A stretch of DNA of 26,553 nucleotides from Verrucomicrobiota bacterium (GTDB taxonomy: Bacteria > Verrucomicrobiota > Verrucomicrobiia > Opitutales > Intestinicryptomonadaceae), in contig QALA01000057.1 of the NCBI GenBank assembly GCA_003343565.1, positions 1 to 26,553 on the forward strand. The letters are read 5' to 3'. The notes beneath the pieces were generated by a model. That model saw only the letters and a list, made by a program, of their open reading frames with translations, searched no databases and was not told the origin of the DNA. Shown here one piece after another: positions 8,700 through 16,802 of the stretch; the first letter of the stretch is position 1; each line of letters opens with the position of its first letter. The position numbers were made by a program, and so were the translations under genes.

Positions 8700-8838
8700 C
8701 TGACGGGAAGTGCGTAGTGGCCGCGGCAAAACCCCTGCCGCATTCTCCGTCAAGTTTTGCGATTTTTTCGCAAAGGTCAAGAAGCTATTGCGGCTGTGCC
8801 GGCGCATTTTTAAAAAATTCGCGCGGCGAAAATAAAAC

Positions 8839-8866
8839 TTGTGAAAAAAATCCGCCCGCCGATAAT
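8839..8866 (+). promoter_or_regulatory. Candidate sigma70-type promoter for fumarase
   Basis: TTGTGA (8839-8844) and GATAAT (8861-8866) are separated by 16 nt in the 227-nt divergent region between the acyl synthetase and fumarase genes. GATAAT matches TATAAT at 5 of 6 positions and TTGTGA matches TTGACA at 4 of 6. The predicted leader is about 55 nt. Chance matches in AT-rich spacers are common. Confidence 0.35.
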
Positions 8867-8926
8867 GTTGCGCCGACTCTTAACGGACGCTTTGCGCGCC
8901 GGCGAAAAAACAAAACAGTAAATATT

Positions 8927-10546
8927 ATGGCGACTCCCCCATTCAAATACCAAAAGATGTTCCCGCTCGGCGAGGACGACACAAAATACAAGCTCCTGAC
9001 AAAGGAGGGCGTCGAAACCGCCGAATTCATGGGCGAAAAAATCCTGAAGATAAATCCGGAAGCTCTGGCGTTTCTGGCGCGCGAGGCGATGAGAAACGTC
9101 TCGTTCTACCTGCGCCCCGCGCACCTGAAGCTCGTGGCGGCGATATTGGACGACCCGGAGGCGTCGGACAACGACAAGTCGGTAGCCCTCACAATGCTGC
9201 GCAATGCGGAGGTCGCCGCGCTCGGAAAGCTTCCGTTCTGCCAGGACACGGGAACCGCCACGATACTCGCAAAGAAGGGGCAGCGCGTCTGGACCGGCTC
9301 GTGCGACGAGGAGTACCTGTCCAAAGGCGTCTACGAGTGCTACACGCAGGAGAACCTGCGCTACTCGCAGAACGCGCCGCTCGACATGTGGAACGAGGTC
9401 AACACCCGATGCAACCTGCCGGCGCAAATAGACATACTTGCGACCAATTCGTCCGAATACGAATTTCTGTTTGTGGCTAAGGGCGGAGGCTCGGCCAACA
9501 AGACCTATCTATATCAGGAGACGAAAGCGCTCCTTACTCCGGAGCGCCTGATTCCGTTCATGGTGGAAAAGATGAAGGGTCTGGGAACGGCGGCGTGCCC
9601 GCCCTACCACATCGCGTGGGTGATAGGCGGAACCAGCGCGGAGATGAATCTCAAAACGGTCAAGATGGCCTCGACAAAATACCTCGACGCGCTTCCGACT
9701 TCCGGCAACGAGCTCGGCCATGCCTTCCGCGACGTAGAGCTTGAGAAAGAGCTTCTGGCGCAGACCCGCAAGCTCGGCATAGGCGCGCAGTTCGGCGGGG
9801 CGAATTTCGCGCTCGACGTGCGGATAATACGCTGCCCGCGCCACGGGGCGAGCTGCCCGGTGGGGCTCGGCGTCTCCTGTTCGGCGGATCGCAACATGAA
9901 GGCAAAAATCAACGCGGACGGAATATGGATTGAAGAGCTTGAGCTTGAGCCGTCCAAATACATACCCGAAAACTACCGCACGGTGAACTGCGCGGACGGG
10001 GCGGTCGCGATAAACTTGAACAGGCCCATGCCGGAAATTCTGGCGGAGCTTTCAAAATATCCTGTCAAGACGCGCCTCTCGCTCAACGGGACAATAATCG
10101 TCGCCCGCGACATCGCGCACGCAAAGCTCAAGGAGCGCCTCGACCGCGGGGAGGGACTTCCCGACTACTTGAAGAAACACCCGGTCTATTACGCCGGCCC
10201 CGCGAAAACTCCCGCGGGAATGCCGTCGGGCTCTTTCGGGCCGACGACCGCCGGCCGCATGGACCCGTATGTAGACCTCTTTCAGGAACACGGGGCGAGC
10301 ATGGTGATGATAGCCAAAGGAAACCGCTCGCAGGCCGTCACCGACGCGTGCAAAAAGCACGGGGGCTTCTACCTCGGCTCGATAGGCGGACCCGCCGCGC
10401 TGCTGGCGCAGGACAACATAAAGAAGGTCGAGCTCGTCGAATTTCCGGAATTGGGAATGGAGGCCGTTTGGAAGATCGAGGTCGAAAACTTCCCGGCATT
10501 CATACTTGTGGACGACAAGGGCAACGACTTCTTCAAAATGTTGTAG
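8927..10546 (+). CDS. fumA: Class I [4Fe-4S] fumarate hydratase
   Basis: Cytosolic iron-sulfur fumarase interconverting fumarate and malate in the TCA cycle or reductive branch. With the ATG at 8927 the protein is 539 residues (E. coli FumA is 548). The three cluster cysteines fall at C105 (LPFCQDTGTA), C224 (GTAACPPYHIAWVIGG) and C318 (GVSCSADRNMKAKIN), the residue numbers I recall for E. coli FumA; this strongly supports the start. The 70 codons open upstream to 8717 are low-complexity and cover the promoter region. The initiator lacks a clear Shine-Dalgarno sequence. Class I fumarases are oxygen-labile and fit an anaerobe. The gene is monocistronic or ends at a hairpin about 33 nt downstream. 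Confidence 0.95.
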   Translation: MATPPFKYQKMFPLGEDDTKYKLLTKEGVETAEFMGEKILKINPEALAFLAREAMRNVSFYLRPAHLKLVAAILDDPEASDNDKSVALTMLRNAEVAALGKLPFCQDTGTATILAKKGQRVWTGSCDEEYLSKGVYECYTQENLRYSQNAPLDMWNEVNTRCNLPAQIDILATNSSEYEFLFVAKGGGSANKTYLYQETKALLTPERLIPFMVEKMKGLGTAACPPYHIAWVIGGTSAEMNLKTVKMASTKYLDALPTSGNELGHAFRDVELEKELLAQTRKLGIGAQFGGANFALDVRIIRCPRHGASCPVGLGVSCSADRNMKAKINADGIWIEELELEPSKYIPENYRTVNCADGAVAINLNRPMPEILAELSKYPVKTRLSLNGTIIVARDIAHAKLKERLDRGEGLPDYLKKHPVYYAGPAKTPAGMPSGSFGPTTAGRMDPYVDLFQEHGASMVMIAKGNRSQAVTDACKKHGGFYLGSIGGPAALLAQDNIKKVELVEFPELGMEAVWKIEVENFPAFILVDDKGNDFFKML

Positions 10547-10578
10547 CCCTAAAGCCGCAGCACAGGTTTTTTTCGACG

Positions 10579-10610
10579 AAGCGCGCGCCGTTTTTTTAAG
10601 GCGCGCGCTT
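10579..10610 (+). terminator. Perfect 11-bp hairpin downstream of fumarase
   Basis: The arms AAGCGCGCGCC (10579-10589) and GGCGCGCGCTT (10600-10610) are exact reverse complements around a 10-nt loop containing seven T. It begins 33 nt after the fumarase stop. There is no T-tract after the stem, so intrinsic termination would be atypical; RNA 3'-end stabilisation or Rho-assisted termination is possible. Confidence 0.4.
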
Positions 10611-10737
10611 CCCGTATGCGGACATGCACGCAAAAAAAACGGAGCGAACGCGGGCGGCGCAAATTGCGGCAAAAAAACGCCGAAGCGTCTATTCCGGCCT
10701 CGCTCGTGCGGCAAAGAGAGCAATACAATATGCGCAA

Positions 10738-10825
10738 TGCGAAATGCCAAATGCGGAAGGAAAATTCGTTTGCTGCGCAATGAAAAATCGACGCTATTTT
10801 TTTGCAATGCGCGCCGCATTTCGCA
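10738..10825. repeat. Inverted repeat of TGCGAAATGC with nearby GCGCAATG copies
   Basis: TGCGAAATGC (10738-10747) is repeated exactly as its reverse complement GCATTTCGCA (10816-10825). GCGCAATG occurs at 10732-10739 and again around 10774-10781. Similar words (GCATTTCGC, TTTGCTGC, CGCAAGG) recur in the gene-free stretch at 18130-18330, suggesting a degenerate intergenic repeat family. Confidence 0.35.
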
Positions 10826-11163
10826 AGGTAAACCGTAAACCGGCGCGCCCGCACGGACGCGCATAAATAAAAAAGCGACGCGCGCCTCCGATGAAATCGG
10901 GAAACGAAACGCCGCACCGGAAGGGAAAATAAAAAATGCCCTACGCCCGCACCCCCGACCGGCGCGCGGGATATTCCAAAGAAACGCCCAATATACGGGG
11001 AAAGCGTCCGATATTTGAAATCCCGTAAAATCAAAATCCGCAACGGCGGGAGCGCGAAACCGCAGCAGGCGCAATACGCCCCGTAAAAGCAAAACTTCGC
11101 CGCGCATCGGGGCGTGTAAAAAATGTCTTTGCTTTTTGCGGATAAGCTTTAAATTGTGGGAAG

Positions 11164-12513
11164 ATGAAAATAATAATAGTAGGGGCCGGAGACGTCGGAC
11201 ACTATTTGTGCCAAGTGCTCAGCGAGGAGGGGCACGGCGTCACGCTCATAGAGCAGAACGAAGACATCGCGGACGAAATTGACGACAACATGGACGTCGT
11301 TGTCATACGCGGCAACGGAGCCTCCGCCAAATGCCTGCAAAAGGCGGGGGCGCAAAGCGCGGATTTTCTGCTCGCAATGACCGCGCACGACCAGCTCAAC
11401 ATAGTGGCCTGTTCGCTCGCCGCAAGACTCGGAACAAAAACTTCAATCGCCCGCGTGCACGACGAAGTTTACGCCGACAACTCCGTGATAAACTACAAAA
11501 AACACTTCGGCATAGACGTGCTGATAAATCCGGAGGCTCTGACGGCGATAGAGCTGGCAAAACACGTGCGCAATCCGGAGCGCATGGCGATAGAGGATTT
11601 CGCAAGGGGGCAGATAGAGCTTCAGGAGCTCAAGATAGCGCCGGACTCAAAGGTGATTGCCAAGCCGCTCAAGGATTTGAAGCTTCCGGCTGGAATAAAA
11701 ATCGCCTATCTCGAACGCGGGGCCCAGCCGGTGGTTCCTACGGCGAACACGCAGCTTGAGGCGGGCGACAACATCACGATAATAGGCACGCCGGAATCCA
11801 TACTTCCGGCAAGGAGGCTGTTTTCAAACGAGGACGTCACGCCGATAAGGGTCGTGCTCTACGGGGCGACGGAAACGAGTTCGGCCATAATAAGGCGGCT
11901 GTCTAACAGGAGATTCAAGATAAGGGTGATAGAGCCGGACTTGGAGAAGTGCCGCGCGCTTGCGGAGATATTTCCGGACGTCACGGTGATAAACGGCAGC
12001 GCGACGTCGCTGAGGCTGCTGGAGGAAGAGCAAATCGGCGGGGCGGACTACTTCATAGCGTGCACGAAGGACGACGAGGAAAACGTCATGACCTGCCTTC
12101 AGACGAAGAAGCTCGGCGTAAAGCATGTCGAGCTTGTCATAAACAAGCCGGACTACGAGCAGGTGCTTCAAAACATAAGCGGATTTTTGGACATCGAGGC
12201 GATAGCCTCCCCGCGCAAGGTGACGGTGGTGGAAATAAAAAAATACCTGACGGACAAAAATTTTATGGTCATCGGGAAGCTTCGGGACGGCGGCATAGTG
12301 TTCATAGAGCTGAAGGTCGCCGACGGCAGTTCCGGCGCGGGAAAGAGGGTATGCGACCTGCGCCTGCCGCCCGCCTGCATGATAGCCGCGCTGATGAAGG
12401 ACGACGGCTCCGCGCGCGTTCCGGGCGCGCAGGACATAGTAAACGCCGGCGACAGGCTCATAATGATACTGAATCGAGACATAGCAAGGCAGGCGGCCGA
12501 CATTTTCATGTAG
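11164..12513 (+). CDS. trkA: Trk potassium-uptake regulatory/NAD-binding protein TrkA
   Basis: Peripheral cytoplasmic subunit that binds NAD(H) and gates the TrkH potassium channel. The 449 residues form the canonical tandem RCK_N-RCK_C-RCK_N-RCK_C layout. The first Rossmann motif is IIIVGAGDVGHYL (residues 3-15) with acidic E30 ending strand beta2 (VTLIE). The first RCK_C domain spans about 145-222; the second Rossmann fold begins near 228 with VVLYGATETSS; the final RCK_C domain covers about 365-449. The second glycine motif (GATETS) departs from GxGxxG, common in the second half of TrkA. The start at 11164 encodes the normal MKIIIVGAG beginning, although GGGAAG abuts the ATG very closely. 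trkH follows 28 nt later. Confidence 0.95.
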   Translation: MKIIIVGAGDVGHYLCQVLSEEGHGVTLIEQNEDIADEIDDNMDVVVIRGNGASAKCLQKAGAQSADFLLAMTAHDQLNIVACSLAARLGTKTSIARVHDEVYADNSVINYKKHFGIDVLINPEALTAIELAKHVRNPERMAIEDFARGQIELQELKIAPDSKVIAKPLKDLKLPAGIKIAYLERGAQPVVPTANTQLEAGDNITIIGTPESILPARRLFSNEDVTPIRVVLYGATETSSAIIRRLSNRRFKIRVIEPDLEKCRALAEIFPDVTVINGSATSLRLLEEEQIGGADYFIACTKDDEENVMTCLQTKKLGVKHVELVINKPDYEQVLQNISGFLDIEAIASPRKVTVVEIKKYLTDKNFMVIGKLRDGGIVFIELKVADGSSGAGKRVCDLRLPPACMIAALMKDDGSARVPGAQDIVNAGDRLIMILNRDIARQAADIFM

Positions 12514-12541
12514 AGCCCGCGACGCCGGAATTTCCGCACAG

Positions 12542-14026
12542 ATGAACTATTCCATAATATTCAAGATGGTCTCGCTGCTCATGGCGGTGCTTGGGACGGC
12601 GTTTTCGCTGTGCGCGATTGTGGCGGCGGCGCACTCCGACAACGCCGCCGATGCGGAGTCCCTGCCGTCGTGGATATGCATACTCTCGCTGACCTTCATG
12701 ATTGCTCTTTCGCTGTACCTGCCGACAAAAAACGCCCCAAGAAGAATATTTCGCAAAGAGGCGCTGTGCGTGGTGGGAGTCGGCTGGATACTCGCAGCAT
12801 TCGTCGGCGCGCTTCCTTACATATTCATACGTCAGTGCGGATTGGCCGACGCCCTGTTCGAGTCCGCCAGCGGCATAACCACAACCGGCGCCTCGGTGTT
12901 CGGCGACGTGGAGTCCATGCCGAAGAGCCTGCTTTTTTGGAGGGCGCTTTCGCAATGGATAGGAGGATTGGGAGTAGTGGTGTTTTTTGTGGCCGTATTC
13001 TCGTTCATGGGATCCGGAGCGAAGCTGATGTACTCCCACGAAGCCAGCGTGAGCGCGAACGGGGCGATTGAGGCCGAGCGCATAAAGAGCGCGATACTGA
13101 AAATATTTCTGCTGTATGCGGGCATATCGGCGGCGTGCCTGACGGTGTTCAGAGTCTGCGGAATGGGCTGGTTCGACGGGACGTGCCACATGTTGGCGAC
13201 GGTTTCGACGGGCGGCTTCAGCGTGTACAACGACAGCATCGCCCACTACTCCAGCGCGCTGATTTCGTGGGCGGTGACATTCTTCATGTTTGCGGGAGGA
13301 ATAAGCTTTTTTGCGCTGCTGGCGTTGGCGCGCGGGAGCGTTGCAAAATTCGCCTCCAATTTGGAGACGCTCGCCTACGCCGCGATTCTGGCGGCGGCAA
13401 CCCTTGCGGTGGCGGCAATCGGAATGGGCGCCGAAGGCTGCGCGGAACCGGAAAAGTGGTGGAATTGCCTGACGGAGGCGGCCTTTCAATGCGTCTCGAT
13501 AATGACGACCACCGGATTCAGCACGGCGGACTATCAGAAGTGGACGCCGGGAACGCACATGATACTTTTTGTTCTCATGATAGTCGGAGGGTGCGCGTGC
13601 TCGACGTCGGGCGGGCTGAAAGTGTCGCGCGCGCTGGCCGCGCTAAAGCTGCTTTCGAGGGAGACGGAAAAGGTTTTGCGCCCGCGGATAGTCAGGGCTG
13701 TGCGCATAGACAAAAAGATTTTCGACCCCTCCGACACGACCTCCCTCTTCGCGTTCGTCAGCCTGTACGCCGCGACGGCGCTCTTCGGCGCGCTGGCAGT
13801 GGCGGCGGCGGAGCCGGACATGAGTTTTACGGGCGCGCTGAGCTCGGCTGTGAGCGCGGTAAGCAACGTCGGCCCCGGCCTAAACGAGGTCGGCCCGATG
13901 GAAAACTACGGCTTTATGACTGACGCGTCCAAGACGGTTCTGTGCATACTCATGCTAATGGGGCGCGTGGAGTTCTACTCCATACTCATTCTATTCATGC
14001 CGTCGCTCTGGAAAAGATTTCAATGA
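12542..14026 (+). CDS. trkH: Trk/Ktr-type potassium channel subunit TrkH
   Basis: Integral inner-membrane potassium translocation subunit, 494 residues with about ten hydrophobic segments. The four pore loops with their selectivity glycines are visible in order: SGITTTGASVF (about 109-119), LATVSTGGFSVYN, SIMTTTGFSTADY and AVSNVGPGLNEVGP. These are the four MPM repeats of the TrkH/KtrB/HKT family. It directly follows trkA (28-nt gap), so both components of the transporter are encoded together. Its stop codon TGA (14024-14026) overlaps the ATG of pdxJ (14023), so translation of the two is probably coupled despite unrelated functions. Confidence 0.95.
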   Translation: MNYSIIFKMVSLLMAVLGTAFSLCAIVAAAHSDNAADAESLPSWICILSLTFMIALSLYLPTKNAPRRIFRKEALCVVGVGWILAAFVGALPYIFIRQCGLADALFESASGITTTGASVFGDVESMPKSLLFWRALSQWIGGLGVVVFFVAVFSFMGSGAKLMYSHEASVSANGAIEAERIKSAILKIFLLYAGISAACLTVFRVCGMGWFDGTCHMLATVSTGGFSVYNDSIAHYSSALISWAVTFFMFAGGISFFALLALARGSVAKFASNLETLAYAAILAAATLAVAAIGMGAEGCAEPEKWWNCLTEAAFQCVSIMTTTGFSTADYQKWTPGTHMILFVLMIVGGCACSTSGGLKVSRALAALKLLSRETEKVLRPRIVRAVRIDKKIFDPSDTTSLFAFVSLYAATALFGALAVAAAEPDMSFTGALSSAVSAVSNVGPGLNEVGPMENYGFMTDASKTVLCILMLMGRVEFYSILILFMPSLWKRFQ

Positions 14027-14772
14027 CCATGACAAAATTAGGCGTAAATATAGACCACAGCGCCACGCTCCGGCAGGCGCGCTACAAATTGTCCGACGCG
14101 GAAAGCGCGATTGTAGAGCCCGACGTGGCGCAAATTGCGCTGGAAGCCGAACTCGGCGGGGCGGACTCCATAACCGCGCATCTGCGCGAGGACAGAAGGC
14201 ACATTCAGGACGCCGACATGTTCGCCCTCCGCGGGGCCATAAACACAAAGCTGAACATGGAGATGGCCTGCAATGAGGACGTGATATCGGTCGCCCTCCG
14301 GGTCTGTCCGGACTACGTGTGCCTCGTGCCCGAAAACCGAATGGAAATAACCACCGAGGGTGGGCTGGATTTGCGCTCCAACGCCGACAAGGCGGCGTCG
14401 GCGGTGGAGAGACTCTCGGAGGCCGGGGCGCGTTGCTCGATATTCGTCGACCCCGATCCCGAACAAATAAGGCTCGCCGCAAAAATCGGCGCGCCGGCCG
14501 TCGAGCTCCACACGGGGGCGTATGCTAACTCATGGCTAAAGGACGCCGAGCGCAGGGAACAGCTCGAAAGAATCAGGCGCGCGGCGGAGGCCGCCGCGGA
14601 ACTCGGCCTGACGGTAAACTCCGGGCACGGAATAAACTATCTCAACGTGCGCCCGCTCGTGCGCGCGTTCGCCTTCGACGAGCTGAACATAGGCCACAGC
14701 ATACTCTCCCGCGCATTGACTGTTGGCGTTCGAGAGGCTGTGCGGGAGATGAAGGAACTAATCGCTCAATGA
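14023..14772 (+). CDS. pdxJ: Pyridoxine 5'-phosphate synthase PdxJ
   Basis: TIM-barrel enzyme that condenses 1-deoxy-D-xylulose 5-phosphate with 3-amino-2-oxopropyl phosphate to give pyridoxine 5'-phosphate, the last ring-closing step of the DXP-dependent vitamin B6 pathway. The 249 residues match the family (about 240). Conserved segments are LGVNIDHSATLRQAR near the N-terminus, GADSITAHLREDRRHIQD, LNMEMA, FVDPDPEQI, VELHTGAYA, TVNSGHGINYLN and LNIGHSI. Start chosen at the ATG overlapping the trkH stop, because MTMTKLGVNIDH begins where the family begins. The gene is followed 4 nt later by acpS, a neighbour order also known in proteobacteria. Confidence 0.95.
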   Translation: MTMTKLGVNIDHSATLRQARYKLSDAESAIVEPDVAQIALEAELGGADSITAHLREDRRHIQDADMFALRGAINTKLNMEMACNEDVISVALRVCPDYVCLVPENRMEITTEGGLDLRSNADKAASAVERLSEAGARCSIFVDPDPEQIRLAAKIGAPAVELHTGAYANSWLKDAERREQLERIRRAAEAAAELGLTVNSGHGINYLNVRPLVRAFAFDELNIGHSILSRALTVGVREAVREMKELIAQ

Positions 14773-14776
14773 CGAC

Positions 14777-15169
14777 ATGGACGGCGAAGCGCAGATAGCG
14801 GGAGCGGGAATCGACATATGCGACGTCGCGCGTATTGAGAGCCTGATAAAGCGGCATGGCGACGCATTTCTAAAAAAAATCTTTACCGACGCGGAAATCT
14901 CCTATTGCCGCGGACGGGCCGATTCCGCCCAACACTACGCCGCCAGATACGCCGCAAAAGAAGCGATGGCAAAGGCCATCGGAACGGGATTTTCCGGCGG
15001 GATAACCCCCAGGGGGCTCTCTGTGGAAAACGACGCCGGCGGCGCGCCGCATGCCGTTTTGGACGCGGCCGCAACCGAGGCAATGCGCGCGCTTGGGGCG
15101 AAAAAAATGCTCGTCAGCCTCACGCACCTGAAGGAATACGCGCAGGCAATCGCAATACTTTCCAGATAA
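14777..15169 (+). CDS. acpS: Holo-[acyl-carrier-protein] synthase AcpS
   Basis: Phosphopantetheinyl transferase that moves the 4'-phosphopantetheine arm of CoA to apo-ACP, needed for fatty-acid synthesis. 130 residues, the usual short AcpS type. The N-terminal motif AGAGIDICDVARIE carries the Mg-binding D13; KIFTDAEISYC and YAARYAAKEAMAKAIGTGF (K61, E62) form the second signature. It lies between pdxJ (4-nt gap) and nnr (12-nt gap) in a compact operon. The C-terminal strand AKKMLVSLTHLKEYAQAIAI corresponds to the family's VSISHxxxYAxAxVI ending. Confidence 0.93.
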   Translation: MDGEAQIAGAGIDICDVARIESLIKRHGDAFLKKIFTDAEISYCRGRADSAQHYAARYAAKEAMAKAIGTGFSGGITPRGLSVENDAGGAPHAVLDAAATEAMRALGAKKMLVSLTHLKEYAQAIAILSR

Positions 15170-15181
15170 AATGCCCATCAT

Positions 15182-16735
15182 ATGAAAAACGCGCGCCCCG
15201 TACCGATACTGTCGTGCCGACAGGCCGAGACCGTAGAATCCGAACTGCTGAAGGACGAATCCGAAAACTGGTCGGCCATAGTGCGGGCCGGAAGCGGCTG
15301 CGCGGCGCGCTTTCTCGACGAATTCGGCGCGAGGCTTCCTGAGCGTCCGCGCATTCTTGCGCTGATCGGCAAGGGACACAACGGCGCGGACGCGTCGGTG
15401 GCCGCGCGCGAAATTCTGGCGAGGTTTCCCGGCGCAAAAATCGCCGCGGCGCACGCGGACGAGAATGAAATGAGAAAGCTTGCGCTGCGCGCGTTCCGCC
15501 AGCTGGAATCCTCCGCGCCCGGCATGGAAAAAATGAGCCTGTCCGCCCTTCCCGCCCTGGCCTCAAGGCGGCCGCATTTCGACGCAATGATCGAAGGGCT
15601 TGTCGGAATGAATTTCAGGCCGCCGGCCAAGCCGCACATACAAGACGCCATTCGCGCGGCAAACGAAATTGGCGCGTCCGTAAAAATCAGCATGGACATT
15701 CCGGCGGGCGTCTCCGAGGAAACGGGCGACTCCCCGGCGTTTCGCGCCGACGTCACATACGCAAACGGCATAGCGAAAAAGCCGCTCTTTGAGGAGCGCA
15801 ACTTGGAGTTCGCGGGCCGGATAAGATACGTGGACACGGGATTTTTCGATGGCAACTCCCCGGCCGCGCGTCGCTTTGAGGCGGAGGCCGACGAATTTGT
15901 CGCCCGGCCGAAAATGCTGTCCAAACTGAACGCGTTAAGAAACGCGCAATCCGACAAGCGCACATACGGGCACCTCTGGATATTCGCCGGATCCGAGAGA
16001 TTTCCGGGAGCCGCAATGCTCAATGTGACGGCGGCGTTGCGCGCAGGAGTCGGGCTGGTGACGGCGTTCGTTCCCAAGAGCCTCGTTCCGGGATTTGCGG
16101 CGGCGTTGCCGTCTGCGATTTGGGCGGGCTGCGAAGTCGGCGAATCGGGACAGATGCTGCCGGAAAACCTGAAGCTGCTCGACGGCATGAAGACGCCCAC
16201 GGCGATTCTGGCAGGTTCGGGGCTGACTTCGGCGAAAGACGCGCGCGAATTTGTCGCGGGGGCGCTGGCGAAATTCCCGGAAGTTCCGAGAGTCCTGGAC
16301 GCCGACGCAATAACGCCGCAACTTGCAAAATTGGAGCGCAGCGCGCCCCTTTTGATGACGCCCCATGCGGGGGAATTTTTGAGACTCGCCCCGAAGGCGG
16401 ACGACGAATGCCTGCGGATTGCCTGTAAAGAATACGGCGCGCACATAGCGCTCAAAGGGCACGTCACGCGCGTGTGCGGCGGAGGCGCAATCACGCGCTG
16501 CACGGAGGGCGGACCGATACTTTCGCGCGGGGGAAGCGGAGACGTTCTGGCGGGAATATGCGGTGCGCTGGCGGGACGAACGGACCTGAAAATGGGGGAC
16601 GGGGAGGAGATTTTATGCTGCGCGTCGACGTGGCTGGGGCTTGCGGCGGAATGCGCGTTCGCAGAGTTCGGGGAAAATGTGGCGACGGGCAAAGAGGTGG
16701 CGGACAGATTGGGAGGGGCGCTGAAATTGATTTGA
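15182..16735 (+). CDS. nnr: Bifunctional NAD(P)HX epimerase / ADP-dependent NAD(P)HX dehydratase
   Basis: Metabolite-repair enzyme for hydrated NADH/NADPH: the N-terminal half epimerises NAD(P)HX and the C-terminal half dehydrates the S-form using ADP. The 517 residues match the fused Nnr (E. coli YjeF, about 515). The C-terminal half is canonical: GHLWIFAGSERFPGAAML, LDADAIT, LMTPHAGEFLRL, and RGGSGDVLAGICGALAG with catalytic D454. The epimerase half is divergent: the cation/substrate loop normally GxGNNGGDG reads GKGHNGADA (64-71), although MDIPAGV (about 172-178) keeps the catalytic aspartate. The epimerase may be weak or altered. It follows acpS by 12 nt in the pdxJ-acpS operon. Confidence 0.9.
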   Translation: MKNARPVPILSCRQAETVESELLKDESENWSAIVRAGSGCAARFLDEFGARLPERPRILALIGKGHNGADASVAAREILARFPGAKIAAAHADENEMRKLALRAFRQLESSAPGMEKMSLSALPALASRRPHFDAMIEGLVGMNFRPPAKPHIQDAIRAANEIGASVKISMDIPAGVSEETGDSPAFRADVTYANGIAKKPLFEERNLEFAGRIRYVDTGFFDGNSPAARRFEAEADEFVARPKMLSKLNALRNAQSDKRTYGHLWIFAGSERFPGAAMLNVTAALRAGVGLVTAFVPKSLVPGFAAALPSAIWAGCEVGESGQMLPENLKLLDGMKTPTAILAGSGLTSAKDAREFVAGALAKFPEVPRVLDADAITPQLAKLERSAPLLMTPHAGEFLRLAPKADDECLRIACKEYGAHIALKGHVTRVCGGGAITRCTEGGPILSRGGSGDVLAGICGALAGRTDLKMGDGEEILCCASTWLGLAAECAFAEFGENVATGKEVADRLGGALKLI

Positions 16736-16802
16736 TTCTACATAGAACACCCTTAAAATTAATTTGTCCTATCCGCTGTTCCAACAAATATATTTTATCC
16801 GA

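Larger units (their letters stand above)
10547..11163 (+). other. Gene-free stretch between fumarase and trkA
   Basis: 617 bases without a convincing gene: every open frame here encodes arginine/alanine-rich, non-conserved sequence. It holds a hairpin just after fumarase (listed separately) and a cluster of short GCAATGC/GCATTTCGC-type words (listed separately). The last 60 bases before trkA are AT-richer and should hold its promoter, but I see no well-spaced -35/-10 pair. Confidence 0.6.

Noticed and set aside
10052..11107. 351-codon minus-strand frame over the fumarase end and the following gap
   Set aside because: Half is antisense to fumarase and the rest is low-complexity; no recognisable domain or ribosome-binding site.
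15178..16692. 504-codon minus-strand frame opposite nnr
   Set aside because: Antisense to the motif-rich Nnr frame; serine/alanine/arginine-rich translation without domains.
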